This document shows, piece by piece, positions 8,857 to 19,775 of a stretch of 64,000 bases of DNA. The number at the start of each line of letters is the position of its first letter. Positions within the stretch are counted from its first letter, which is position 1. A program made the position numbers and the translations under genes. Location: positions 251,001 through 315,000 of the forward strand of contig NZ_CP048796.1 in NCBI RefSeq assembly GCF_010748935.1, in the 5' to 3' direction. The notes beneath the pieces are model-generated. The model made no database searches and had not been told where the DNA came from. It worked only from the letters and a program-made list of their open reading frames with translations. The DNA comes from Providencia vermicola. GTDB lineage: Bacteria > Pseudomonadota > Gammaproteobacteria > Enterobacterales > Enterobacteriaceae.

Positions 8857-8870
8857 TTGATATGGATCAA
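8857..8870. promoter_or_regulatory. FNR box upstream of feoA
   Basis: TTGATATGGATCAA is an exact match to the FNR consensus TTGAT-N4-ATCAA. E. coli feoABC is known to be activated by FNR without oxygen. The site is about 160 bp from feoA, so the transcription start would have to lie well upstream of the gene. Confidence 0.7.
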
Positions 8871-8989
8871 CTAAGCATTGAGTATACGGGCACTTCGGAT
8901 TGATGAACCTAAGTTGTGCAGGTAAATAAAAACAGTTTAATGTATTCGTTTTGTTAAATATTAACGTAATGAAATTGTCGGGGTGGGAT

Positions 8990-9030
8990 TAAAAACCTCT
9001 ACAATCAAAGAGAAAGTCGATTGTAGAGGT
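8990..9030 (-). terminator. Rho-independent terminator of tex
   Basis: CCTCTACAATC (8996-9006) pairs with GATTGTAGAGG (9019-9029). On the minus strand the stem is followed by TTTTTAAT. The plus strand also carries GTTTTTATT after the stem, so it may work both ways. Confidence 0.85.
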
Positions 9031-9051
9031 GTTTTTATTGCGGAGTCTGAC

Positions 9052-11385
9052 TTAGCGTTTTTTGCCAAATGCGGCGGCGAGGGCATCGCTCATCGCACTG
9101 TTTCCCGCGGAACTATTATTTTTTCGTGAAGTATCGCAAGGTGTCGACGGTGTTTTCCGTGAGTTTCTATCTTGCGAATGGTTCGTTCTACGCGATGAAC
9201 TATGGCTATCACCCGGTTGCTCATCTAAGCGCATAGTGAGCGCGATGCGTTTACGCGGAATATCAACGTCGATCACTTTGACTTTTACAATATCGCCAGC
9301 TTTGACCACTTTATGCGGGTCATCGACATAACTGTTAGACAGCGATGAAATATGGACTAAACCATCTTGGTGAACACCGATATCGACGAACGCACCGAAG
9401 TTAGTGACATTAGTGACTGAGCCTTCAAGGATCATGCCCAATGTCAAATCATTCATGGTTTCGACACCTTCAGCAAAGGTTGCCGTTTTAAACTCAGGCC
9501 GAGGGTCTCGACCCGGTTTATCTAGCTCTTTGATAATATCCGTGACGGTAGGAACACCAAACTGCTCTGTTGTAAAATCATGGGGGCTTAAACTATTCAA
9601 GGCTTGTGAGTTGCCCATGATCTCTTTGAGAGGTTGACGAACGGCATCGAGAATTTTTTCAACGACAGGATAAGCCTCTGGGTGGACTCCAGACGCATCA
9701 AGTGGGTTGTCACCGTTAGTGATACGTAAGAAACCGGCACATTGTTCAAAGGCTTTTGGCCCTAAACGAGTCACTTTCAAGAGCTGTTTTCGGTCGTTAA
9801 AACGGCCATTCTCATCTCGCCAATTCACGACATTCTGAGCGATCATTTTGCTCAAACCAGCAACACGCGTAAGCAAAGCGACAGATGCCGTGTTTAAGTC
9901 AACCCCGACTGAGTTTACACAATCCTCGACTACCGCATCGAGTTTACGGGCTAATTGCGTTTGGCTGACGTCGTGCTGATACTGACCAACGCCAATCGAT
10001 TTCGGATCGATTTTTACTAATTCAGCGAGGGGGTCTTGCAGACGACGCGCGATAGAAACGGCCCCACGTAGTGATACATCAAGGTCTGGGAACTCTTGTG
10101 CTGCCAGCTCTGAAGCGGAATAGACGGATGCGCCCGCTTCACTCACAATGACTTTTTGTGCCGTCACTTCAGGATACTGTTTTTGCACTTCGGCAAAGAA
10201 ACGCTCTGTCTCTCTAGAAGCGGTACCATTACCAATGGCCACCAATTCCACTTGGTGCTTTTGGCATAAGGCAGCAACCACGGCGGCGGCTTTCGCTGCT
10301 TGCCCCGTATGTGGATAGATAGTCTCTGTTGCGATGAGTTTACCTGTTGCATCGACGACCGCGACTTTAACGCCGGTACGTAAGCCGGGATCGAGGCCCA
10401 TCGTTGCGCGCATCCCAGCAGGTGCGGCCATTAATAGGTCATGGAGGTTACGCGCAAATACATTGATTGCTTCATCTTCTGCTTTTTCTCGCAAGGAACT
10501 CATGATTTCCGTTTCAAGATGAAGCAGCACTTTGACACGCCATGTCCAACTGATGACGGCTTTACGCCATTGGTCGGCTGGTGCATTGTTTAACCTAACA
10601 TCAAGGTGACGTGTAATGATTTCTTCACAGTAACTCTCTTTAGGCGGCTCTTCAAATTGTGGGTCACAATTCAGTGACAGTTGTAAGATCCCTTCATTAC
10701 GACCGCGGAACATGGCTAATGCGCGGTGAGAGGGAACGGAAGAAACAGGCTCTTGATGATCAAAATAGTCGCTAAATTTTGCTCCCTCTGTTTGTTTTCC
10801 GTCAGCAACTTTGGAAACAATGTGGGCATTTTTTAGCAAGTAGTCACGCACTTTGGCTAATAATGTCGCATCTTCAGCGAAACGTTCCATTAAAATATAA
10901 CGGGCGCCATCAAGTGCCGCTTTGACGTCAGCAACCCCTTTTTCTTCATTGATATAGGCTTGTGCTAAATCATCCGGTGATTGGCTAGGGTCATGCCATA
11001 AGGCTTCCGCTAATGGCTCTAAACCTGCTTCAATCGCGATTTGTCCACGAGTACGGCGTTTAGGTTTAAAGGGCAAGTAAAGGTCTTCTAGTTCGGTTTT
11101 ATTGAGGGTATTGTTGATGGCAGCGGCGAGTTCAGGGGTGAGTTTCTCTTGTTCTTCTATTGACTTAAGGATAGTTTGCTTACGCTCATTCAACTCTCGT
11201 AGATACCCTAAACGGCTCTCCAGTTGACGAAGTTGGGTATCATCTAGCCCACCGGTCACTTCTTTACGATAACGGGCAATAAAAGGAACAGTGTTTCCTT
11301 CATCCAGCAGTGTGATAGCAGAAAATACCTGTTTCGTCTGAACTTGTAGCTCTGCTGCAATTATTTGGCTTAGAGTTTCATTCAT
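9052..11385 (-). CDS. tex: Tex family RNA-binding transcription accessory protein
   Basis: Conserved nucleic-acid-binding protein (YhgF in E. coli) linked to transcription and expression of toxin genes in Bordetella. Domains in order are an N-terminal helical Tex region, a YqgF-like RNase H fold ([19 protein letters not shown]), helix-hairpin-helix repeats ([21 protein letters not shown]) and an S1 RNA-binding domain ([20 protein letters not shown], about residues 650-725). A low-complexity Ser/Arg/Asn-rich tail follows. The 777 residues are close to the E. coli length (773). It is divergent from greB with a 157-bp gap, as in E. coli. Confidence 0.95.
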   Translation of the reverse strand: MNETLSQIIAAELQVQTKQVFSAITLLDEGNTVPFIARYRKEVTGGLDDTQLRQLESRLGYLRELNERKQTILKSIEEQEKLTPELAAAINNTLNKTELEDLYLPFKPKRRTRGQIAIEAGLEPLAEALWHDPSQSPDDLAQAYINEEKGVADVKAALDGARYILMERFAEDATLLAKVRDYLLKNAHIVSKVADGKQTEGAKFSDYFDHQEPVSSVPSHRALAMFRGRNEGILQLSLNCDPQFEEPPKESYCEEIITRHLDVRLNNAPADQWRKAVISWTWRVKVLLHLETEIMSSLREKAEDEAINVFARNLHDLLMAAPAGMRATMGLDPGLRTGVKVAVVDATGKLIATETIYPHTGQAAKAAAVVAALCQKHQVELVAIGNGTASRETERFFAEVQKQYPEVTAQKVIVSEAGASVYSASELAAQEFPDLDVSLRGAVSIARRLQDPLAELVKIDPKSIGVGQYQHDVSQTQLARKLDAVVEDCVNSVGVDLNTASVALLTRVAGLSKMIAQNVVNWRDENGRFNDRKQLLKVTRLGPKAFEQCAGFLRITNGDNPLDASGVHPEAYPVVEKILDAVRQPLKEIMGNSQALNSLSPHDFTTEQFGVPTVTDIIKELDKPGRDPRPEFKTATFAEGVETMNDLTLGMILEGSVTNVTNFGAFVDIGVHQDGLVHISSLSNSYVDDPHKVVKAGDIVKVKVIDVDIPRKRIALTMRLDEQPGDSHSSSRRTNHSQDRNSRKTPSTPCDTSRKNNSSAGNSAMSDALAAAFGKKR

Positions 11386-11542
11386 GTCGCTTTTAATACC
11401 TAATCAATGAATAATAAAAAAATTTATGGCACTGTTATACTTGCACAGAGGCAGAATTTCTAGGGCGAACTTTATTAAAGTCAAAGAATAATTCTGTATA
11501 TAATTTATAATTATCTAACTTGCTTACTAATTTATAAAGGTT

Positions 11543-12028
11543 ATGAATAAGAGTCTGTTAATCACACGCGAAGGCTGGGATGCTCTGGACAAAGAACTTA
11601 AGTACCTTTGGAAAGAAGAGCGTCCAAGAGTGACCCAATCCGTTTCTGAAGCCGCAGCACAAGGCGACCGCTCAGAGAATGCGGAATATATTTATGGCAA
11701 AAAACGCTTGCGAGAAATTGATCGTCGAGTTCGTTTTTTATCTAAAAGATTGGATCAACTCAGGATTGTCGAACCTGACCCACGGCAAGAAGGGCGTGTT
11801 TTTTTTGGGGCATGGGTTAAACTAGAAGATGATGATGAAAATATCAGAATATTCCGGTTAGTGGGTGCTGACGAATTTAATCCCTCTAAAAATTGGATTT
11901 CGATTGACTCTCCAGTAGCTCGAGCACTAGTTGGTAAGCAGGTTGACGATGAAATTACTGTCAACACGCCGGGGGGGATTGTGACCTATTCGATATTAGA
12001 AATTAGTTATAAACCTCTAGCCCTATAA
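11543..12028 (+). CDS. greB: transcript cleavage factor GreB
   Basis: Binds the RNA polymerase secondary channel and stimulates cleavage of backtracked RNA. An N-terminal coiled coil (about residues 1-75) carries the acidic tip in QGDRSENAEYIYGKKRLREID. The C-terminal FKBP-like domain includes GRVFFGAWVKLEDDDE. The 161 residues fit GreB (158 in E. coli) rather than the related GreA. An AAAGG-type ribosome-binding site precedes the ATG. Confidence 0.95.
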   Translation: MNKSLLITREGWDALDKELKYLWKEERPRVTQSVSEAAAQGDRSENAEYIYGKKRLREIDRRVRFLSKRLDQLRIVEPDPRQEGRVFFGAWVKLEDDDENIRIFRLVGADEFNPSKNWISIDSPVARALVGKQVDDEITVNTPGGIVTYSILEISYKPLAL

Positions 12029-12277
12029 CGCGTAAAATTATTCATTAAATTTCAAGTTGATGGTAAATTAGAGCATTAACTATTTTATATTTAACTTATA
12101 CGCAAAATAATTAAGTTATATACCACTATCACAGGCTAGCGAAAAAACGCATTAATATGATGAGGCGATCATTTAGATAACTGTGAATTTGGTGACACCC
12201 ATAATTTTTGGGAATGGTGGGTATGCTCTTATTTTTAAAGATAATTTCAATAGATTGCACATCTTGAGGGCTACAAA

Positions 12278-12997
12278 ATGCAAGAAAGTTATAAAGTTCT
12301 TGTTGTCGATGATGATATGCGTTTACGTGCCTTACTAGAACGCTATCTCACGGAACAAGGGTTTCAGGTACGTAGTGCCGCCAATGCAGAACAAATGGAT
12401 AGGATCCTCACGCGAGAATCTATTCATCTTATTGTTTTAGATTTAATGTTGCCGGGTGAAGATGGCCTGTCAATTTGTCGCCGTTTGCGTAGTCAAAATA
12501 ATCCGATTCCGATTATTATGGTGACGGCAAAAGGTGAAGAAGTTGATCGTATTGTCGGTTTAGAAATTGGTGCCGATGACTACATCCCGAAACCATTTAA
12601 CCCGCGTGAATTATTGGCGCGTATCCGTGCGGTATTACGTCGTCAAGCAAATGAACTACCTGGTGCACCATCTCAGGATGATGCCATTATCACATTCGGC
12701 AAATTTAAACTTAACCTTGGTACTCGTGAAATGTTCCAAGGCGAAGAAAATATGCCTTTAACCAGTGGTGAGTTTGCCGTACTAAAAGTGCTGGTTTCGC
12801 ATCCAAGGGAACCATTATCTCGTGATAAGCTGATGAGCTTGGCGAGAGGCCGTGAATACAGTGCGATGGAACGTTCAATTGACGTGCAAATCTCACGTTT
12901 ACGCCGTATGGTTGAAGAAGATCCTGCTCATCCCCGCTATATCCAAACAGTTTGGGGACTGGGTTACGTGTTTGTACCGGACGGTAGTAAAGCATGA
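12278..12997 (+). CDS. ompR: osmolarity response regulator OmpR
   Basis: Response regulator that controls porin genes with EnvZ. The receiver domain has the acidic pocket VVDDD and phospho-acceptor Asp55 in [11 protein letters not shown]. The C-terminal winged helix (about residues 135-235) ends in [19 protein letters not shown], as in E. coli. The 239-residue length is identical to E. coli. The stop overlaps the envZ start by 4 nt (ATGA), implying translational coupling. A 249-bp leader with no recognisable gene separates it from greB. Confidence 0.98.
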   Translation: MQESYKVLVVDDDMRLRALLERYLTEQGFQVRSAANAEQMDRILTRESIHLIVLDLMLPGEDGLSICRRLRSQNNPIPIIMVTAKGEEVDRIVGLEIGADDYIPKPFNPRELLARIRAVLRRQANELPGAPSQDDAIITFGKFKLNLGTREMFQGEENMPLTSGEFAVLKVLVSHPREPLSRDKLMSLARGREYSAMERSIDVQISRLRRMVEEDPAHPRYIQTVWGLGYVFVPDGSKA

Positions 12998-14325
12998 AGC
13001 GGTTGAGGTTCTCTCGCCGTAGTACATTTTCTCGTTCGTTATTTTTGTTCGTTGCCTTATTGTTTGCCAGCCTTGTCACCAGCTATATGGTGGTATTGAA
13101 CTTTGTTGTGATGCCAAGTTTGCAACAGTTTAATAAAGTACTGGCTTATGAAGTACGAACTTTAATGACGGAAAAGATGGTGCTGCAAGATGGAACCACT
13201 GTGCGGGTTTCTCCTGCATTGCGTAAAAAGATTTATAATGAGTTAGGGATCACATTTTATGCCCAATCAGCTGCCATGGAAGAAGGCTTAAATTGGGCTA
13301 AAGAATATGATTTCCTCAGTGAAAACATGTCTGAATATATTGGCGGTGAAGCTAAAGTCCGTTTAGAACTTGGCCGCGAATATCCTATTCTTTGGCTAAC
13401 GTCTTATCTTGCCCCCGATATCTGGGTACGGGTACCTTTGACCGAAATAGGGCAAAACCAATTCTCGCTAGTATTCCGTTATACATTAGCAATCTTTCTG
13501 TTTATTTTTGCCGGTGTTTGGCTCTATATCCGTTATCAAAATAAACCCTTACTGGAGCTTGAATACCATGCTGGTCAAGTAGGTAAAGGGGTTATTCTGC
13601 CTGCTATGCAGGAAAAAGGCGCCGCAGAGGTAAGAGCCGCAATTCGCTCCTTTAACCATATGGCAGCCGGCATCAAAACACTTGAAAATGACCGTACTAT
13701 ATTAATGGCAGGGGTCAGCCACGACCTCCGTACACCATTAACACGCATACGTTTAGCGACGGAAATGATGAGTCCAGAAGATGGTTATCTTGCTGAATCC
13801 ATCAATAAAGATATTGAAGAGTGCGATGCGATCATTGGTCAATTCATGGACTACCTGAAGACCGGTCAAGAAATGAATATGGAGTTCTGTGACCTGAATG
13901 CAATCTTAAATGAAGCCGTCACCGCGGAAAGCAGTGTTACCGGTGAAATTGAAACGGCATTTGAGCCAGGTAATCTGATTGTGAATGCCAATCCATTGGC
14001 GATTAAGCGGGCAATTACGAATATGATCGTGAATGCCTATCGTTATGGTAATGGTTGGATTAAAGTCAGCAGTGGTAAAAACGAAGATTCAGTCTGGTTC
14101 CAAGTGGAAGATGATGGTGCAGGAATTAAGGAAGAGGATATCCAACGTCTCTTTCAACCGTTTGTGCAAGGGGAAAAAGCGCGTAGCAATAAAGGAACAG
14201 GCCTTGGCTTAGCGATTATCCGCCGTATTGTCGACGCCCATGAGGGCAGCATCGAAATTCATAAAAGCGAACGGGGGGGTTTTGCCATTCGCGCGCTGTT
14301 ACCATTGAAAGAAAAAGAAGAATAA
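12994..14325 (+). CDS. envZ: osmosensor histidine kinase EnvZ
   Basis: Inner-membrane kinase/phosphatase for OmpR. Two transmembrane helices (about residues 15-37 and 158-179) flank a periplasmic domain. A HAMP linker follows, then the H-box [20 protein letters not shown] with phospho-acceptor His243, the N-box [10 protein letters not shown], and the ATP-lid boxes VEDDGAGI and GTGLGLAI. The 443 residues are close to E. coli (450). It is co-transcribed with ompR. Confidence 0.97.
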   Translation: MKRLRFSRRSTFSRSLFLFVALLFASLVTSYMVVLNFVVMPSLQQFNKVLAYEVRTLMTEKMVLQDGTTVRVSPALRKKIYNELGITFYAQSAAMEEGLNWAKEYDFLSENMSEYIGGEAKVRLELGREYPILWLTSYLAPDIWVRVPLTEIGQNQFSLVFRYTLAIFLFIFAGVWLYIRYQNKPLLELEYHAGQVGKGVILPAMQEKGAAEVRAAIRSFNHMAAGIKTLENDRTILMAGVSHDLRTPLTRIRLATEMMSPEDGYLAESINKDIEECDAIIGQFMDYLKTGQEMNMEFCDLNAILNEAVTAESSVTGEIETAFEPGNLIVNANPLAIKRAITNMIVNAYRYGNGWIKVSSGKNEDSVWFQVEDDGAGIKEEDIQRLFQPFVQGEKARSNKGTGLGLAIIRRIVDAHEGSIEIHKSERGGFAIRALLPLKEKEE

Positions 14326-14512
14326 CAGGCTGTTAGTGAAATGAGCTGTCAGCCTATCTCATCTCTTTAACTAAAATATTCTTAAATTGTATTCATTCCT
14401 AATTATTTACCTCATAAAACATGCCGTTTATAAATAAAATAATCGTTATATAAAAGACTCAGCAATTGTTTCGTTTGGATAATAGATCCAAATAAAATAA
14501 TTGGGTGAATCT

Positions 14513-15433
14513 ATGCAGATTAATTTTTTTAAAACGATCCGTTCTTCTCAAAGTCAAAATGCATGCGCGAGGATAGAAGGAAAGGGAGACCAATCTGCCC
14601 TATTTCAAAAAATAAAGCGTACACGATGTACCATAATAGGGTTCTTTCAAGAACCTAAAAAGGTGGCTACACCGGTGACGTGGGGTCGACAACTGACCGC
14701 GGTTATCCAATCACCGGAACATCAATTGGCAACATCAAAATCACCGCTATCTATTCCAGTACCGCCGCCAATGCCTGAGTTTGGTACTCCGTTTGCTCAA
14801 CCAACAAAAGCAGGGAAAATAGGAATGGAGCAAGTGTTTGCGGAGCTAAAAAGTTGTCAGGCTTTTATCAATCATGCCAAAAAGCGTGAGGGGTTTGAAA
14901 AAAACGCAGTGGCTTCAACCGATACGCCACCGCCCCCTCCGCCGATGGCAAAGTTTCTGGGCATTGGCAAAATGACTGTTGCTCCGCAAACTCAGGGGGA
15001 GAAAACCGGTATGGCACAAGTGCTGGCGGAGCTGAAAAACCATCAGGTTTTTATCAATAATGCCAAAAAGTGTGAGGGAGTTGAAGAGACCTCAGTGGCT
15101 CCAACCGATACGCCACCGCCCCCTCCGCCGATGGCAAAGTTTCTGGGCATTGGCAAAATGGCTGTTGCTCCGCAAACTCAGGGGGAGAAAACCGGTATGA
15201 CGCAAGTGCTGGCAGAGCTGAAAAATCATCAAGTTTTTATCAATAATGCCAAAAAGTATGAGGGGCTTGAAGAAACCTCAGTGACTTCAATCGATACGCC
15301 ACCGCCCCCTCCGCCACTGAAAGGCATCCACAAAATGACGACGCCCTCTCAAACTCAGGGAAAGAAAGTCGGTATGGAGCAAGTGCTGGCTGAGCTTAAG
15401 GAGTATATGCTGCACAAAGCAAATAAAGAATAA
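14513..15433 (+). CDS. uncharacterised polyproline/helix tandem-repeat protein
   Basis: I do not recognise this 306-residue protein. After about 70 basic residues it has four tandem units of about 62 residues (starting near 75, 137, 199, 261). Each comprises a polyproline run (DTPPPPPPM in the clearest copies), a short AKFLGIGKM segment and a predicted amphipathic helix GMxQVLAELKNHQVFINNAK. The first unit is degenerate and the last is shortened. Signal peptide and membrane segments are absent. Polyproline plus short helices is the layout of actin-assembly effectors such as EspFU, ActA and VopL, but no WH2 or GBD-binding motif is clearly met. The ATG is preferred over an in-frame TTG four codons upstream because GGGTGA sits 6 nt before it. 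It stands alone where E. coli has pck. Confidence 0.75.
   Translation: MQINFFKTIRSSQSQNACARIEGKGDQSALFQKIKRTRCTIIGFFQEPKKVATPVTWGRQLTAVIQSPEHQLATSKSPLSIPVPPPMPEFGTPFAQPTKAGKIGMEQVFAELKSCQAFINHAKKREGFEKNAVASTDTPPPPPPMAKFLGIGKMTVAPQTQGEKTGMAQVLAELKNHQVFINNAKKCEGVEETSVAPTDTPPPPPPMAKFLGIGKMAVAPQTQGEKTGMTQVLAELKNHQVFINNAKKYEGLEETSVTSIDTPPPPPPLKGIHKMTTPSQTQGKKVGMEQVLAELKEYMLHKANKE
14735..15433 (+). repeat. 186-bp coding tandem repeat array
   Basis: Units begin at about 14735 (degenerate), 14921, 15107 and 15293 (shortened by three codons near its start and truncated at the gene end). The motif GATACGCCACCGCCCCCTCC recurs at exactly 186-bp steps at 14921, 15107 and 15293. The second and third units are almost identical at the DNA level, implying recent duplication or gene conversion and probable copy-number variation among strains. 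Confidence 0.9.
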
Positions 15434-15485
15434 TGTCGGTCTATGTGTATTTTGAAATTGGATATAAGATCGATTATTGTCGCTA

Positions 15486-15516
15486 ACGTGCTCATTTTAC
15501 GCGTCAATGGGCACGT
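15486..15516 (+). terminator. hairpin after the repeat-protein gene
   Basis: ACGTGCTCATT (15486-15496) pairs with AATGGGCACGT (15506-15516) with one G-U pair. It lies 52 bp past the stop codon. No U-run follows, so it is a strong stem but an uncertain terminator. Confidence 0.45.
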
Positions 15517-15833
15517 CATGGCGGTTTGCTTGTTAGGTGTTTAACCATCGTTATTTGCTGTAGCGCTCAGAAAATCATAAGGCGCGTATCTTGTAATGAA
15601 CTGTTATCTATCCCCTCATGACAAGTGTATGCGCTTTTTGCTATGGTGAGCAGAGCAGTATTGATCGATCCTGAGAGGCGGCAAAAAAGAATTGTGCGAC
15701 TTTTTTATGACAGAGTGTCATTTTTGCCTCATGACAGATTGGCCGAGTATTATATTTCTTACCATCTGATTTTATTGTTAATTTTTTTTATTGGCCTTCC
15801 GCTTTGCTTCAATAAATACGCTAAAATAATCAA

Positions 15834-15851
15834 TTGTCATAAAACTGTCAT
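15834..15851 (+). promoter_or_regulatory. Pho box 1 upstream of pstS
   Basis: TTGTCATAAAACTGTCAT is nearly a perfect PhoB box: two TGTCAT heptamers 11 bp apart with an A-rich spacer. It lies about 100 bp before the pstS start and marks phosphate-starvation activation. Confidence 0.9.
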
Positions 15852-15866
15852 AAATCAGACATGTTG

Positions 15867-15884
15867 TTGTCATCAAATTGTCCT
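15867..15884 (+). promoter_or_regulatory. Pho box 2 upstream of pstS
   Basis: TTGTCATCAAATTGTCCT is a second PhoB box in the same orientation, 33 bp (three helical turns) downstream of the first. It should sit where PhoB replaces the -35 element. Confidence 0.8.
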
Positions 15885-15952
15885 ATTTTTCCTACCGTGA
15901 CATTTCACCAACAATTTACACTTAATTGTTTCTATACATCCCCGGAGGGATT

Positions 15953-16996
15953 ATGAAAATGATGCGTACAACCTTAGCTAGCGTAATGGCAGCAACTCTT
16001 TCAATGACTGCGATGTCTTCTTTTGCTGCCACAAGCTTAACTGGCGCGGGTGCAACATTCCCTGCCCCTGTTTACGCTAAGTGGGCGGACTCTTATCAGA
16101 AAGAAACAGGTAATAAAGTGAACTACCAGGGAATCGGTTCTTCTGGTGGCGTTAAACAAATTAATGCGAAAACAGTTGATTTCGGTGCATCTGATGCGCC
16201 ATTGACTGATGAAAAATTGAAGCAAGATGGCCTGTTCCAGTTCCCAACAGTTATCGGCGGCGTTGTCTTGGCCGTTAATGTGAAAGGTATCCAGTCTGGT
16301 CAATTGACATTAGACGGAACGACGTTGGGTGACATCTATCTTGGCAAAATCACCAAATGGAATGACCCCGCAATTGCTAAGCTGAACCCTGATGTTAACT
16401 TACCAGACCAAAATATTGCGGTAGTAAGACGTTCTGATGGTTCCGGTACCACTTTTGTCTTCACTAGCTATTTATCGAAAGTGAGTTCAAATTGGAAAAA
16501 TGACATCGGTGCGGGTTCAACGGTTAATTGGCCGAAAAACAGCGTAGGTGGTAAAGGTAATGATGGCGTTGCAGCCTTCGTTCAACGTCTACCAGGCTCT
16601 ATCGGTTATGTTGAATATGCTTATGCAAAACAGAATAATCTTGCTTATACTAAACTCGTTTCAGCGGATGGTAAGGTGGTTTCACCAACAGGTGAAAGCT
16701 TCAGTGCGGCAGCGAAAAAAGTGGACTGGTCTAAGTCATTCGCTCAAGACCTGACTAACCGTGATGGTGAAAATGCATGGCCAATCACATCCACCACATT
16801 TATCTTAGTTCATAAAGATCAAGCGAATGCAGAAAAAGGAAAAGCGGTGCTCGACTTCTTTAACTGGGCTTACGAAAAAGGTGGTCAACAAGCTGAAGCA
16901 TTAGATTACGCTGTACTACCCGCAGAAGTTGTGACAGCAATACGTGCAGCATGGAAAACAGAAGTTAAAGATAGCCAAGGTAAACCACTGTTTTAA
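15953..16996 (+). CDS. pstS: phosphate ABC transporter substrate-binding protein PstS
   Basis: Periplasmic high-affinity phosphate-binding protein. A Sec signal peptide (about residues 1-25, ending SSFA) precedes [19 protein letters not shown]. The phosphate-binding loops include [11 protein letters not shown] and [13 protein letters not shown]. The 347 residues match the family (346 in E. coli). The start follows a strong GGAGG at 8 nt; an in-frame ATG nine codons upstream is excluded because it would precede the ribosome-binding site. It is the first gene of pstSCAB-phoU behind two Pho boxes. Confidence 0.97.
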   Translation: MKMMRTTLASVMAATLSMTAMSSFAATSLTGAGATFPAPVYAKWADSYQKETGNKVNYQGIGSSGGVKQINAKTVDFGASDAPLTDEKLKQDGLFQFPTVIGGVVLAVNVKGIQSGQLTLDGTTLGDIYLGKITKWNDPAIAKLNPDVNLPDQNIAVVRRSDGSGTTFVFTSYLSKVSSNWKNDIGAGSTVNWPKNSVGGKGNDGVAAFVQRLPGSIGYVEYAYAKQNNLAYTKLVSADGKVVSPTGESFSAAAKKVDWSKSFAQDLTNRDGENAWPITSTTFILVHKDQANAEKGKAVLDFFNWAYEKGGQQAEALDYAVLPAEVVTAIRAAWKTEVKDSQGKPLF

Positions 16997-17023
16997 TCAG
17001 TGAACCTCGGGTTGGCAATGGAT

Positions 17024-17050
17024 GGCGGATGCTTAGGATTAACATCCGCC
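17024..17050 (+). terminator. pstS-pstC intercistronic stem-loop
   Basis: GGCGGATG (17024-17031) pairs with CATCCGCC (17043-17050). Lying after pstS and before pstC, it may stabilise the pstS mRNA or attenuate read-through, giving more binding protein than permease. Confidence 0.6.
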
Positions 17051-17107
17051 TTCTGACGTAGTAACTAAATCCTACTAATAAAGTAGGTGTAGGATGAGAC
17101 AAAGCGC

Positions 17108-18064
17108 ATGGCCGAGAAAACAACGGCATTTAAAGCACCGAGCAAGTCAGGCGATGTGATATTTAGCGCATTGGTAAAAATTGCCGCACTAATCACTTTG
17201 TTAATGCTTGGTGGCATCATTATTTCCCTTATTTTTGCCTCGTGGCCGAGTATGCAAAAATTTGGGTTTTCGTTTTTATGGACTAAGGAATGGGATGCAC
17301 CCGCGGAGGAGTTTGGGGCATTAGTGCCAATTTATGGCACCATTGTGACGTCATTGATTGCCCTGATTATTGCTGTACCCGTCAGTTTTGGTATTGCACT
17401 TTTCTTAACGGAACTGGCTCCTAACTGGTTAAAACGCCCTTTAGGTATTGCGATTGAATTGCTCGCAGCAATTCCAAGTATTGTTTACGGTATGTGGGGG
17501 CTATTTGTTTTTGCGCCTCTGTTTGCTGAATATTTCCAAGAGCCTGTCGGCAATGTGATGTCAAGTATCCCGATTGTCGGTGAGCTTTTCTCGGGTCCTG
17601 CATTCGGGATTGGTATTTTGGCGGCAGGGATTATCCTCGCCATTATGATCATTCCTTACATTGCCTCCGTTATGCGTGACGTATTTGAACAAACACCCGT
17701 CATGATGAAAGAGTCGGCATATGGTATTGGTTGTACCACATGGGAAGTGATCTGGAATATTGTTTTACCTTATACCCGTAATGGTGTGATTGGTGGCGTC
17801 ATGTTAGGCCTTGGCCGTGCTCTTGGCGAAACCATGGCGGTGACCTTTGTCATCGGAAATACTTATCAACTGGATAGCTTCTCGTTATTTATGCCAGGAA
17901 ACAGTATTACGTCAGCACTAGCGAATGAGTTTGCCGAAGCAGAAAGTGGATTACACACTGCTGCACTGATGGAACTTGGGTTAATTCTCTTTGTTATCAC
18001 CTTCATTGTTCTGGCGATATCAAAACTCATGGTTATGCGCTTAGCGAAGAACGAGGGCCGTTAA
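17108..18064 (+). CDS. pstC: phosphate ABC transporter permease PstC
   Basis: Inner-membrane permease subunit of the Pst importer. Six hydrophobic segments are visible, with the binding-protein-dependent transport motif (EAA loop) in [21 protein letters not shown] that contacts PstB. The 318 residues match E. coli (319). It ends 1 nt before pstA, implying translational coupling. Confidence 0.97.
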   Translation: MAEKTTAFKAPSKSGDVIFSALVKIAALITLLMLGGIIISLIFASWPSMQKFGFSFLWTKEWDAPAEEFGALVPIYGTIVTSLIALIIAVPVSFGIALFLTELAPNWLKRPLGIAIELLAAIPSIVYGMWGLFVFAPLFAEYFQEPVGNVMSSIPIVGELFSGPAFGIGILAAGIILAIMIIPYIASVMRDVFEQTPVMMKESAYGIGCTTWEVIWNIVLPYTRNGVIGGVMLGLGRALGETMAVTFVIGNTYQLDSFSLFMPGNSITSALANEFAEAESGLHTAALMELGLILFVITFIVLAISKLMVMRLAKNEGR

Positions 18065-18065
18065 T

Positions 18066-18947
18066 ATGTCGACATCTCAACATTTTGTTATTAACGAAAA
18101 AGAACGTGCCCGTCGTCAAGCATGGCGTCGTCAGATTAACCGAATGGCCTTATTTGTTTCAATGTTAACCATGGCCTTTGGTCTGTTCTGGCTGGTTTGG
18201 ATTTTATTTTCAACGGTGACCAAAGGGATTGATGGGATGTCCCTTAACTTGTTCACAGAGATGACTCCGCCACCGAATACAGAAGGTGGTGGCCTCGCTA
18301 ACGCCATCGTCGGAAGTGGCTTGTTGATTCTGTGGGCAACGGTGATAGGCACCCCTTTAGGTATCTTAGCAGGGATCTATTTGGCAGAGTATGGCCGTAA
18401 ATCATGGCTCGCTTCTGTAACGCGTTTCATTAATGATATTTTGTTATCTGCACCATCAATTGTTGTAGGTCTGTTTGTCTATACCATTGTGGTTGCACAA
18501 ATGCAGCACTTCTCTGGCTGGGCAGGCGTTATCGCTTTAGCACTGTTGCAGATTCCGATTGTTATCCGCACAACGGAAAATATGTTGAAACTGGTGCCGG
18601 ATAGCTTGCGTGAAGCCGCATATGCGTTAGGTACGCCAAAATGGAAAATGATTTTATCTATTACGCTTAAAGCATCTGTATCCGGGATTATTACAGGGAT
18701 CTTGCTAGCGATTGCTCGTATTGCGGGTGAAACCGCACCATTACTGTTCACTTCTTTGTCGAATCAGTTCTGGAGCACAGATATGAGTGAGCCAATTGCT
18801 AACTTGCCTGTGACTATCTTTAAATTTGCGATGAGTCCGTTCTCGGAATGGCAACAACTGGCATGGGCAGGGGTTCTATTAATCACCCTATGTGTCCTGT
18901 TAATTAACATTATCGCACGCGTTGTGTTTGCTAAGAAAAAACACTAA
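18066..18947 (+). CDS. pstA: phosphate ABC transporter permease PstA
   Basis: Second membrane subunit of the Pst importer. It has six hydrophobic segments and an EAA loop, [20 protein letters not shown]. The 293 residues are near the E. coli length (296). A basic N-terminal extension ([15 protein letters not shown]) precedes the first membrane helix. It is in operon with pstC and pstB. Confidence 0.97.
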   Translation: MSTSQHFVINEKERARRQAWRRQINRMALFVSMLTMAFGLFWLVWILFSTVTKGIDGMSLNLFTEMTPPPNTEGGGLANAIVGSGLLILWATVIGTPLGILAGIYLAEYGRKSWLASVTRFINDILLSAPSIVVGLFVYTIVVAQMQHFSGWAGVIALALLQIPIVIRTTENMLKLVPDSLREAAYALGTPKWKMILSITLKASVSGIITGILLAIARIAGETAPLLFTSLSNQFWSTDMSEPIANLPVTIFKFAMSPFSEWQQLAWAGVLLITLCVLLINIIARVVFAKKKH

Positions 18948-18973
18948 CACCCGGATTGAATAGAGATTTATAG

Positions 18974-19762
<789 letters not shown>

Positions 19763-19775
19763 TAGGGAGCCGATT

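Noticed and set aside
15625-15900. 91-residue open frame upstream of pstS
   Set aside because: It spans the two Pho boxes, has no family resemblance or ribosome-binding site, and is best explained as promoter DNA that happens to be open.
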